Origin: Gemmatimonadota bacterium
GTDB taxonomy: Bacteria > 4572-55 > J002
Length of the DNA: 8,362 nt
Direction of reading: 5' to 3'
Assembly (NCBI GenBank): GCA_003697105.1
Contig: RFFQ01000059.1
Coordinates: 1 to 8,362 of the forward strand
The notes under the pieces are model-generated. The model did not search any database. It saw only the letters and a list, made by a program, of their open reading frames with translations, and was not told the origin of the DNA. The position numbers were made by a program, and so were the translations under genes. This document shows, piece after piece, positions 1-6,767 of the stretch. Each line of letters opens with the position of its first letter. The first letter of the stretch is position 1.

Positions 1-298
1 GTATAATATCTGGTTTCCGGTTTTTTATGATCCGAAGCAATTCTAAAATACGACCAATTCGCGACGATGGCTTGCCAAAATAGAAAACATCGATACCTAA
101 TTCCTTAATTTTATCTTCCCAATATTCACCTTGAGTAAGACACACCACATAAGGTTCCGCTCCTGTATTTTTTAAGGTCTTAAGAATATAATATAATTGC
201 CGTTCAGCACCTCCTTGCCCTAACGTACCAGCTATAAAACAGATGCTTAAGCCAGAGATATAATTTGGATTTAAGGTGTGAGGGATAACGTTCCCCAT
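1..298 (-). CDS. Glycosyltransferase, GT4-type N-terminal part (3' end outside window)
   Basis: Translating the minus strand from ATG at 298 gives 99 open codons to the window edge. Residues 17-30 read LSICFIAGTLGQGG, followed by AERQLYYIL. This is the first beta strand and glycine-rich acceptor-side loop typical of GT-B family 4 glycosyltransferases (the 'GG(A/T)ER' signature). A second strand, PYVVCLTQGEYWE, and then KELGIDVFYFG follow, again typical of the N-terminal Rossmann-like half. The donor-binding half lies outside the window, so the sugar specificity cannot be judged. The ATG overlaps the end of the preceding glycosyltransferase gene by 28 nt in a different frame and has GGAAG four bases upstream. 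I see no other ATG in this frame before the conserved strand, so this start is favoured. It probably transfers a sugar to the glycan built by this locus, in the cytoplasm or at the inner membrane face. Confidence 0.85.
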   Translation of the reverse strand, partial: MGNVIPHTLNPNYISGLSICFIAGTLGQGGAERQLYYILKTLKNTGAEPYVVCLTQGEYWEDKIKELGIDVFYFGKPSSRIGRILELLRIIKNRKPDII

Positions 299-1437
299 TG
301 AACTTCCAACCGTTGTGCAATTAACGTTTTCCAAGCATCCAGCGTGTACTGTAAGCTGGTTTCTCGGGCACTTCGCGACATTGCTTGTACACGTGTTTCA
401 TCTGAAATAAGTGATAAAAGTTCACTTGCGATAGTTTCCGGGCGTGTATCTGCTAAAACAACACCATTTTGAGTACCGATCAAATGGGGTAACACTGAAA
501 CAGGTGATGTGATAACCGGCAACCCACAGGCTAAAGCCTCGTGAACCGCTTTCGGAAATCCTTCACGAACCCGAGTCGGAAAAACAAATAGATGACTTTG
601 AGAAAGAATCTGAATCACCCGGTCATGAGCCACATACCCGTGAAAATGAACGACATCTTCAAGACCTAACCTTACTGCCAAATCTTTCAAAGTATCAAGA
701 TAATCCCCTCCACCCACAATATCAAACCGCAATTGAGGATACTGCTGCCGAACCAGAACCAGCGCATGTAACGTAGATTGGATATTTTTTTCTGCGGTGA
801 TCCGGCTCACCGTCACCAAGCGCAAGGGTTCACCCTTGGACCACGCGGAAGCTATCGGCAAAAACTTGATCTCTTGCTCAGATAACGTCGTAGAAAATAT
901 CCACTCTATTGCCAGATTTGAAGGACAAGGAGGTCGATCTCCCCCACCGGTTGCCATAACAACAGTACTACCCCCCGCAATTTTAGGCAATAACCAACTT
1001 ACAAAACGACTAACAAGAGTATCTTTATTTCCCCATGTACCACAATGACGAACAAACAGGGGTTTCTTTTGTATCAAAGTAACTAAAATACCAATGGTAC
1101 CAATATCACCTGGAATGGGAATATGTACCGCATCACTAGCACGGACATATCTCCAAATTCGGGGTAGATTTCGGAATAACCAAAACACAATCGATAGTTT
1201 TCGACGGAAACCACTTCCAGTTGGCGGATCCAAGGGTACAATGGAAAGGTTATGCCCTACAAGCGGATGCACTCCCGCGGGTTTAGGGGGTTCAAAAATG
1301 GGCACGAGTATATGTGTTTGGTCAAATAGTTCTGAAATCGCCCGCATTTGATATGGAAATCCCCCAACAGTTGCATACCCGGAAGGAGAATGTGGGTCTT
1401 CCCAACATTCTTTATGAGAAATTACAACCAACTTCAT
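271..1437 (-). CDS. Glycosyltransferase family 4 (GT-B, retaining)
   Basis: This 388-residue protein has the normal length for a GT4 enzyme. The N-terminal domain starts at strand MKLVVISHKE and has a glycine-rich loop SGYATVGGFPYQ (residues 19-30). The C-terminal donor domain begins near residue 205 with LRLVTVSRITAEKNI (the linker strand and phosphate-contacting K/E region). It continues with FDIVGGGDYLDTL (238-250), VHFHGYVAHDRV and VFPTRVREGFPKAVHEALACG. The last contains the EX7E motif (E292 and E300) that contacts the nucleotide-sugar donor. No signal peptide or membrane segment is evident, so it is cytosolic or peripheral at the membrane. The ATG at 1437 has AGTAGG six bases upstream and lies 16 nt after the stop of the sulfotransferase gene. 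Its 3' end overlaps the next glycosyltransferase by 28 nt. It likely adds one sugar to the locus glycan; donor and linkage are unknown. Confidence 0.9.
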   Translation of the reverse strand: MKLVVISHKECWEDPHSPSGYATVGGFPYQMRAISELFDQTHILVPIFEPPKPAGVHPLVGHNLSIVPLDPPTGSGFRRKLSIVFWLFRNLPRIWRYVRASDAVHIPIPGDIGTIGILVTLIQKKPLFVRHCGTWGNKDTLVSRFVSWLLPKIAGGSTVVMATGGGDRPPCPSNLAIEWIFSTTLSEQEIKFLPIASAWSKGEPLRLVTVSRITAEKNIQSTLHALVLVRQQYPQLRFDIVGGGDYLDTLKDLAVRLGLEDVVHFHGYVAHDRVIQILSQSHLFVFPTRVREGFPKAVHEALACGLPVITSPVSVLPHLIGTQNGVVLADTRPETIASELLSLISDETRVQAMSRSARETSLQYTLDAWKTLIAQRLEVQWGTLSLTP

Positions 1438-1453
1438 CGAGAACCTACTTCCG

Positions 1454-2419
1454 TTAGTAATAGGAATCCACTAATGCGGCACGGAGTCTCAGAAGAGCAA
1501 GTTTCAGCTGGGCAGGAAAGTTGAATGCAGAACCCGCTGTTGATAAGGTATAACCCAGGTCTTCCATTGAAGATTTACACAAGGATTCCATCAGCAAAAC
1601 ATCATTCGGATGCAGGTCGGATTTCCATTTTCCCACGGATACCGGAGAGATACCGGTAAATTCAGTTCGATTTGAAGAATTACCTCTCCAGGGAACTTTC
1701 CCGCCGCCTTTAGTGGGAGTCAGTAGGCATTCATTTTCCGTGATATTCAAAAAGTCAACTATTTTTTTGACATAGATTTCCGGGTTGGAAACAAACTTTT
1801 CGTAATACAAAATAAGATACCGGTCTGATCCAAATTTCTTTTCATTTTGAATCGCATAGTTAACACACTTTAACCATACATAGGATACCGTGGCAATAGA
1901 AGGTTGGGGACGGTTCCGTTTTTTAGCCCGACGGTTATATGTTGCAAGTAAATCACGCGGGTCACGGATCAAATGGATAAATTTTGTGTCTTCCCACCAT
2001 CTAAAAATAGTCGGGGCATATTGTTCAACTAAGGGTGTTTTTTCCACCCAGCGAAGTGTAGCTGGCGTCAATGAGTTGCTGGCGGTACCGTAAGCAATAA
2101 AATAAGCTTCGATAATATCTTTCTCTGTGTTCTCTCGTTTTGTAAGTTCATCACTAAACAACTGATGAATCTTATCAATCGATATATGGGATAAATATTT
2201 TCGATAATAATGGTTTTCGGGGTCAAACTGATTTAGAAAATATTGCTTTGCAAAGTTAATCTTATCTATCTCGGTTTGCTGTCGTCTGAATTGAGGTAAA
2301 AATTTTCGAAAATAACTGAGTTCATCCTGACAAACGATCAATTGAGGATGACCATCTAATAAACTCGTTATAAGGGATGTGCCGGTACGGGGTAAACCAC
2401 CAACAAAAACAGGGTTCAT
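1454..2419 (-). CDS. Sulfotransferase (PAPS-dependent), second of two
   Basis: This 321-residue protein shows the bacterial sulfotransferase pattern. The N-terminal 5'-phosphosulfate loop is at residues 5-18 (FVGGLPRTGTSLIT, core PRTGTS). Next come LDGHPQL (21-27) and WVEKTP (124-129). The 3'-phosphate motif FIHLIRDPRDLLAT is at 147-160, with R152 and T160 in the place usually held by Ser. YYEKFVSNPE (205-214) and GKW (263-265) also fit the family. Such enzymes move sulfate from PAPS to a hydroxyl or amine of a sugar or lipid. The ATG at 2419 is 14 nt past the stop of the upstream glycosyltransferase, with AAGGA about eleven bases upstream. The next glycosyltransferase begins 16 nt after its stop. 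Its position between glycosyltransferases suggests it sulfates a residue of the glycan or its lipid-linked precursor. The exact acceptor is unknown. No membrane segment is evident. Confidence 0.88.
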   Translation of the reverse strand: MNPVFVGGLPRTGTSLITSLLDGHPQLIVCQDELSYFRKFLPQFRRQQTEIDKINFAKQYFLNQFDPENHYYRKYLSHISIDKIHQLFSDELTKRENTEKDIIEAYFIAYGTASNSLTPATLRWVEKTPLVEQYAPTIFRWWEDTKFIHLIRDPRDLLATYNRRAKKRNRPQPSIATVSYVWLKCVNYAIQNEKKFGSDRYLILYYEKFVSNPEIYVKKIVDFLNITENECLLTPTKGGGKVPWRGNSSNRTEFTGISPVSVGKWKSDLHPNDVLLMESLCKSSMEDLGYTLSTAGSAFNFPAQLKLALLRLRAALVDSYY

Positions 2420-2433
2420 AACGCTGGGTTTCC

Positions 2434-3687
2434 TTAACGTCGAGAATCTGATCGGAGTTCTGGCAAAATATGGTTCAAAAGTTCCGTTGCCATTTTATAA
2501 TAAGAGGCCTCAAAGCTATATTGGCGTTCAACCTGTTGTCGAGCCTTTTGACTCAGTACGTGCAGTTCTTGAGGATCGTCTAATAGTTCGAGTACCCGAT
2601 GTCCCATCGCCTGTTCCGATGTTTCCATGAAAAGACCTTCCTGGGGAGTCAAATTCATCCCATAAACAGCATCAGGAGTCGTGATCACCGGTATACCGAG
2701 AGCCATCACTTCCACAATCCGGCTCCGAAAACCATATGTCCCTGACCAAGGAATCACCACAATAGAGATAGTCCTTAAAACATCTTGAACACGCTCCACA
2801 AATCCGGTAACGGTAACCCGCTTGTCATCTTTAGACAACGCTTGTATGGTAGCGGGGGGATTGCTCCCAATAATCCACAATTCCGCTTGGGGATACTTTT
2901 CCCATACCAGAGGCATTATCTGATGATAAACTGTTAAAGCATCCTGTTGGTTATGAACACTACCCAAACCGCCATAGTAGGCAATTCGGGGCGGATCGGC
3001 AGGCTCCCAAGGGTCTGACCAGAGACGCAAATCAATGCCCATTGGAACATATGTCAGCCAAACCGAATCCGGAAGCCGTGATTTCATGTATTCATATTCC
3101 GCGGCATTGATGGCAATAACGCCATCAAATTGCGTCCATGCCGCTTCCTCCCGGCGTCTATAGTGGGAAACCATCCGTTTTTTCCAGAATGCAGGTAGTC
3201 GTTTCATCTGCATTTGGCGCTCATAGGATTGCCACAAAATATTATGGGTGTCGATAATACAAGGTATATCGTTTTTTTTAAAAAGCGGAACAAGATCAGC
3301 GGTGTGCCAATATTCAAATAAAACGAGGTCAACAGACCGATTTTCAAGCGCTTTTTCGACCCGTTTTGGTGAAAATTCGAGTTTGCCCGTAATGTAATTT
3401 GAAGATTTTAAACCGGTGACAATACTAAAAAAAAAGGCGATCCCCCGATGCCATATCCGGGACACCCTATTTTTAGAATAAAGCGAGTCCAGCAGAATCA
3501 CATCATCACAGATTTTGTGTAGATTTTCGCTGATGCTGGGATGTTGGCTAAAGGGTGCTACCGTTAAAAAGGTAACATGAAATTGAGTTTTTAGCGCTTT
3601 TAACGTGTAATACACTCGTTGGCGTTGTCCAGAAGTCGCCGGGAATGGTAACACATGCGAAATAACTAATAACCGAGGCTTTGTCAT
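2434..3687 (-). CDS. Glycosyltransferase, GT4-like with variant catalytic motif
   Basis: This is a GT-B protein of 417 residues from the chosen ATG at 3687. A TTG at 3693 would add two residues and give a 4-nt overlap with the preceding stop. The N-terminal half contains PRLLVISHVLPFPATSGQRQR (residues 4-24) and the hallmark IIDTHNILW (144-152). This layout resembles the PEP-CTERM/EpsH-associated and other polysaccharide GT4 proteins. The donor half starts near PPRIAYYGGLGS (232-243) and continues with LWIIGSNPP, VTVTGFVERVQDV and YGFRSRIVEVMALGIPVI (318-335). The second Glu of EX7E is E326, but the first is replaced by Tyr (Y318), as happens in some related subfamilies. It lies between the two sulfotransferase genes in what looks like one transcript. 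It carries T9 and A8 runs on its coding strand. It likely transfers a sugar; the donor is unknown. Confidence 0.87.
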   Translation of the reverse strand: MTKPRLLVISHVLPFPATSGQRQRVYYTLKALKTQFHVTFLTVAPFSQHPSISENLHKICDDVILLDSLYSKNRVSRIWHRGIAFFFSIVTGLKSSNYITGKLEFSPKRVEKALENRSVDLVLFEYWHTADLVPLFKKNDIPCIIDTHNILWQSYERQMQMKRLPAFWKKRMVSHYRRREEAAWTQFDGVIAINAAEYEYMKSRLPDSVWLTYVPMGIDLRLWSDPWEPADPPRIAYYGGLGSVHNQQDALTVYHQIMPLVWEKYPQAELWIIGSNPPATIQALSKDDKRVTVTGFVERVQDVLRTISIVVIPWSGTYGFRSRIVEVMALGIPVITTPDAVYGMNLTPQEGLFMETSEQAMGHRVLELLDDPQELHVLSQKARQQVERQYSFEASYYKMATELLNHILPELRSDSRR

Positions 3688-3689
3688 TC

Positions 3690-4586
3690 TCAACCATTAT
3701 CCGCCGTATAACCCAAAGCCGTCAAATTATCACCGATGAGGCGCAGGATGGTTTGTTTCTCCGCATCCGAAAGACGGCTGGTCTGATGTTGATTAATTTG
3801 CGGATCGATAATATCGTAAATTCGATCTAATTCAAACCAATAATGTTTACCAATTTCAAACGAAGAACCGTGAGTCCCATCCGGTTGTAAATGCCCTTTA
3901 GCTTTAAATCGTAGCTTTTTCACTTTAGATAATTCTAAATGAGTCCACTTATACAACGTTTCTAAGGCGTGTTGCGGTTCTTTTAAGATGGATTCAAAGG
4001 TGATCACATGATAATTCGGTAAGTTTTCGGCATCAAAAAGCATTTTACCGGTAATTTTGCGGTAAAATCGGGCAAATTGATCGGCAGAGGACATAATTTT
4101 CCGCCGTTTATAGCTTTCGTATATGGCAAACGGATGTCGAACGAGAGCAATAAACGTGGCGTCTGGATACATATCCTGAAAAATGGGACTCAGAAAGGTT
4201 AAGCCATTGTTATTTTTTGCCACTAACCGGGATTGTTGAACTTCTTCAAGGGTATAAACTTCACCCTCATACTTGTATTTCATTTCCGGGTCGGAAAACG
4301 TGGTCAGTTTATACTCATACAACTTTTTATCAATAAAAAGTTGTGCGGCTTTCGGGATTGGCTTCCGCTCTTTGAGATTCCATTGGTCAAACAACCCCCA
4401 TTGGCGGCTCAAAATAACCGCTTGATAACCGGCTAATTTTGGGTTTTTCAAAGGATGTGTACGAAAAATTTCAAGAGTCTCGCGTTGAGGGGAACACACA
4501 TCTGGGTGGGTAATAAACAGGTTCCACAAGATATTACTCCCCCCACGAGAGAAGCAATTGAGAAAAATGGGGGCATGATTTCGCAT
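3690..4586 (-). CDS. Sulfotransferase-like protein, first of two
   Basis: This 298-residue protein is counted from ATG 4586. I prefer this to TTG 4649 because the ATG lies 7 nt after the FkbM stop and directly precedes the conserved first strand. The longer form would overlap FkbM by 56 nt and add residues with no family resemblance. Residues 8-18 (FLNCFSRGGSN) resemble the 5'-phosphosulfate loop, and THPDVCSPQRE follows. FIALVRHPFAIYESYKRRK (145-163) matches the 3'-phosphate-binding region, with R150 and S158 at the usual eight-residue spacing. FESILKEP (197-204) matches the later family block. It is thus probably a PAPS-dependent sulfotransferase acting on a carbohydrate. It shares little visible sequence with the second sulfotransferase outside these motifs, so the two probably act on different acceptors. 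The lysine common in this loop is replaced by R14. The family is fairly sure; the substrate is unknown. Confidence 0.8.
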   Translation of the reverse strand: MRNHAPIFLNCFSRGGSNILWNLFITHPDVCSPQRETLEIFRTHPLKNPKLAGYQAVILSRQWGLFDQWNLKERKPIPKAAQLFIDKKLYEYKLTTFSDPEMKYKYEGEVYTLEEVQQSRLVAKNNNGLTFLSPIFQDMYPDATFIALVRHPFAIYESYKRRKIMSSADQFARFYRKITGKMLFDAENLPNYHVITFESILKEPQHALETLYKWTHLELSKVKKLRFKAKGHLQPDGTHGSSFEIGKHYWFELDRIYDIIDPQINQHQTSRLSDAEKQTILRLIGDNLTALGYTADNG

Positions 4587-4593
4587 AACAAGG

Positions 4594-5352
4594 TCAACTT
4601 TTTTTATGGGCGATAATATGTTTAGGATATACCCGCTGCCGCGGTTCAATGATGTTGTTTATCGAATATTGATTTAATTCTAAAATGTCGGTCACTTTCC
4701 GATCATTATCTTCATCGTGAATTTCAATAACCCACGTTGGCGCATCTGGTCGTGAAAGTAAATGAGCGGCGCCCTTCAAAACCATGGACTCCGCCCCTTC
4801 TACATCCAGTTTGATGAGGTGGGGCAACGGGTGATCTTGGATAAAGTGGTCTAGGGTTTCAGTAGCAACTTCAACGCTGTCAAGGTTTGCCGTGTCACGC
4901 GTTAAACTGGGAGTAGCGCGGCTATCTGTGTTGAAATGAAGCAAAGCAGTACCGGTCTGATCGGAAATCGCTACGGATACCACATGGCAATTTTGAACCT
5001 GATTTGCAGATAGAACCTGCTCAATCCGCTGAATATTTTCTGGTAGCGGTTCAAAAGCGTAAACAGCGCCTCGATCTCCCACAAGCGTCGAGGCAAGCAA
5101 GCTAATATATCCGTAATTTGCACCAATATCGTAAAAAATATCCGCGGGTCGCAACTGTGCGCGAATCACTTCTTGTATCGCAATTTCATAAATGCCTAAT
5201 GTACAGGCAAGTCCCCCTTGAAAAGAAGCTCCTTTCAGGGGTCCAAACTGGATCGTGGACTGCTTTCCCCATAATCGACGAGCAATCGCTTCAAAGGGTC
5301 GGCGCAGGGGACCCCACCATAATTTAGAAAGTATAGTTTGTGATAAAGTCAT
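4594..5352 (-). CDS. FkbM-family SAM-dependent methyltransferase
   Basis: This 252-residue protein carries the FkbM (Methyltransf_21) pattern. Motif I is DIFYDIGANYGYIS (residues 71-84), which binds S-adenosylmethionine. VYAFEPLPENI (97-107) holds the acidic residue that contacts the ribose. HVVSVAISDQTG (123-134) is followed by HLIKLDVEGAES (178-189), the family signature around the active-site end of the sheet. Family members usually O-methylate hydroxyls of sugars or polyketides, so here a sugar of the surface glycan is the natural acceptor (inference). The ATG at 5352 overlaps the upstream stop as ATGA, with no strong Shine-Dalgarno sequence visible, which suggests translational coupling. 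The gene ends in A7 followed by GTTGA, and the sulfotransferase ATG comes 7 nt later. Residues 1-70 hold a hydrophobic, basic start (KLWWGPLRRPF) and GPLKGASFQGG, which are common in sugar-modifying FkbM proteins. Confidence 0.92.
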   Translation of the reverse strand: MTLSQTILSKLWWGPLRRPFEAIARRLWGKQSTIQFGPLKGASFQGGLACTLGIYEIAIQEVIRAQLRPADIFYDIGANYGYISLLASTLVGDRGAVYAFEPLPENIQRIEQVLSANQVQNCHVVSVAISDQTGTALLHFNTDSRATPSLTRDTANLDSVEVATETLDHFIQDHPLPHLIKLDVEGAESMVLKGAAHLLSRPDAPTWVIEIHDEDNDRKVTDILELNQYSINNIIEPRQRVYPKHIIAHKKS

Positions 5353-6767
5353 CGTGCGTGTTCTGCTAAAAAGAGTAATTGGTGTGCAACGCGTTCTCCA
5401 GATTTTCCATCCAGAGTATCTCCGAACACACGGTTTATAAATGTTTTTCGTTTATCGCTATCTTCCTCAGGATGGGTTAGACCCTTTAGAAGAATCGCTT
5501 TCATTTCTTCGGGTTTCCAAGCAACATTTACCCCACCACTATTTGCCACGGGCCAATAATGGTCGAATTTAATATGCCGAATCCAGCGGTAAACCGGTGG
5601 TAAATCACTTCCCGGGGGATCAAACGCTAAATTCATCACCGGTTTATCAAACATCATCAACTCTAATGACACGGTCGATGCCGCATTGATACCCATTGCC
5701 GCATGTTTCACTAAACTGGTGTAAATCGAAAGGTCTTCGTACTGGGGAATCAACCACTTATGATCCCACAACACTTCTGGGAAATACACATCGGGTAAAC
5801 CCCGCCTACCGATGGCTTTCATCTCCTCAGAAGTTCCTTTTGCATAAGTACGCACCACCAGTTGGGGTTTTTCCGGCAGGTCAAGTTCTTTGAGCAGTTC
5901 GATCAAATACTCAACGGTGCGGTGCTCGTCCGGGAAATCTTTTGCCATGCCGGTGGTATAAAGAATATATGGGCGGTTCGGATCAAAACCGATTTTTGAA
6001 GCAAGTTCTTCCCGCGATAAAAGATATTCCGGCTTAAAATGATAATCAAATTGCGGCGTGCCAGTAATAAACACGCGTTTTTTATCAACATGGGGATAAA
6101 TCTCCAACAATTTATCGTGCATTCCCTGATGCCATACCAAATAGTAATCATACGGCACAAAAATTCGACCGCGTGTCGTTAGGTTATCCCACGAAAAAAT
6201 GAACCCTACCGTCGGAATTCCCAACTTATAACTGATCTTTGCCGGCAATTCACCGGCGGGACCATGAATATGGGACGTGTTAAATACCAGATCGGGCTTT
6301 AAGTCCTCAAATAATTGAACGAGGTCATCATTGGGGCGAAAATGCCAGCTTAAAAATTGATCGACTTTCGTTAAAAACTCTAATGTGGGACGGTTGGCCG
6401 CGAGCCGTGCTAAAAATTTAACGATAGCCCGTTGAAAGGTTCGACCCAGTTGCTTGGCTCTAGCATCGTGCATTTCCCAATTATTTTTGGCGGTTTCACC
6501 CCACATCCACCGGAAATGGGCATCATAGGTGATCAACCGTAACATATGGATAAACCGCTTTTCTGGGTACTGCTTTAACGGAATGATTCGCTCCACATAA
6601 GGTGAAAATTGAGCCATAAACCGGTCATCATCAATTACAGAAAGCAACGTTACCCGGGCGTTATCGCTCAAAATTTTCAGCGTATCGGAATACAAAAAGT
6701 TGCGTACAGACTCACCCCGCGGGATGATCATCACAATATGCGGTTTTTTCGCAGATGATGGCGGCAT
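5349..6767 (-). CDS. Probable GT-B transferase of unassigned family
   Basis: This 472-residue cytosolic-type protein has the two-domain look of a GT-B transferase, but I cannot name its family with certainty. The N-terminal half opens with strand KKPHIVMIIPRGESVRNFL (residues 7-25). It continues to LKPDLVFNTSHIHGPAGELPA (156-176) and GIPTVGFIFSWDNLTTRG (183-200). The interdomain area has YYLVWHQGMHDKL and KKRVFITGTPQFDYHF (229-244), where GTPQFD resembles the linker of TagF/CDP-glycerol glycerophosphotransferase-like and UDP-GlcNAc 2-epimerase-like folds. The C-terminal half has RPYILYTTGMAKD (265-277), LVVRTYAKG (303-311) and MGINAASTVSLELMMFDKPV (358-377). This last looks like the donor-side helix (SxxSxExxxxxKPV) of such proteins. 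The start is fixed by TAATG with the synthase stop, with GGGTGA just upstream. Immediate coupling to the nonulosonate synthase makes a nonulosonosyl or other backbone transferase plausible. This is inference only. Confidence 0.72.
   Translation of the reverse strand: MPPSSAKKPHIVMIIPRGESVRNFLYSDTLKILSDNARVTLLSVIDDDRFMAQFSPYVERIIPLKQYPEKRFIHMLRLITYDAHFRWMWGETAKNNWEMHDARAKQLGRTFQRAIVKFLARLAANRPTLEFLTKVDQFLSWHFRPNDDLVQLFEDLKPDLVFNTSHIHGPAGELPAKISYKLGIPTVGFIFSWDNLTTRGRIFVPYDYYLVWHQGMHDKLLEIYPHVDKKRVFITGTPQFDYHFKPEYLLSREELASKIGFDPNRPYILYTTGMAKDFPDEHRTVEYLIELLKELDLPEKPQLVVRTYAKGTSEEMKAIGRRGLPDVYFPEVLWDHKWLIPQYEDLSIYTSLVKHAAMGINAASTVSLELMMFDKPVMNLAFDPPGSDLPPVYRWIRHIKFDHYWPVANSGGVNVAWKPEEMKAILLKGLTHPEEDSDKRKTFINRVFGDTLDGKSGERVAHQLLFLAEHAR

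Noticed and set aside
797-1351. Two plus-strand open frames within 797-1048 and 1094-1351
   Set aside because: Both are antisense to the GT4 gene and have no family-like content.
5903-6160. Minus-strand open frame of 85 codons
   Set aside because: It is a shadow frame inside the 472-residue protein gene and has no recognisable motif.
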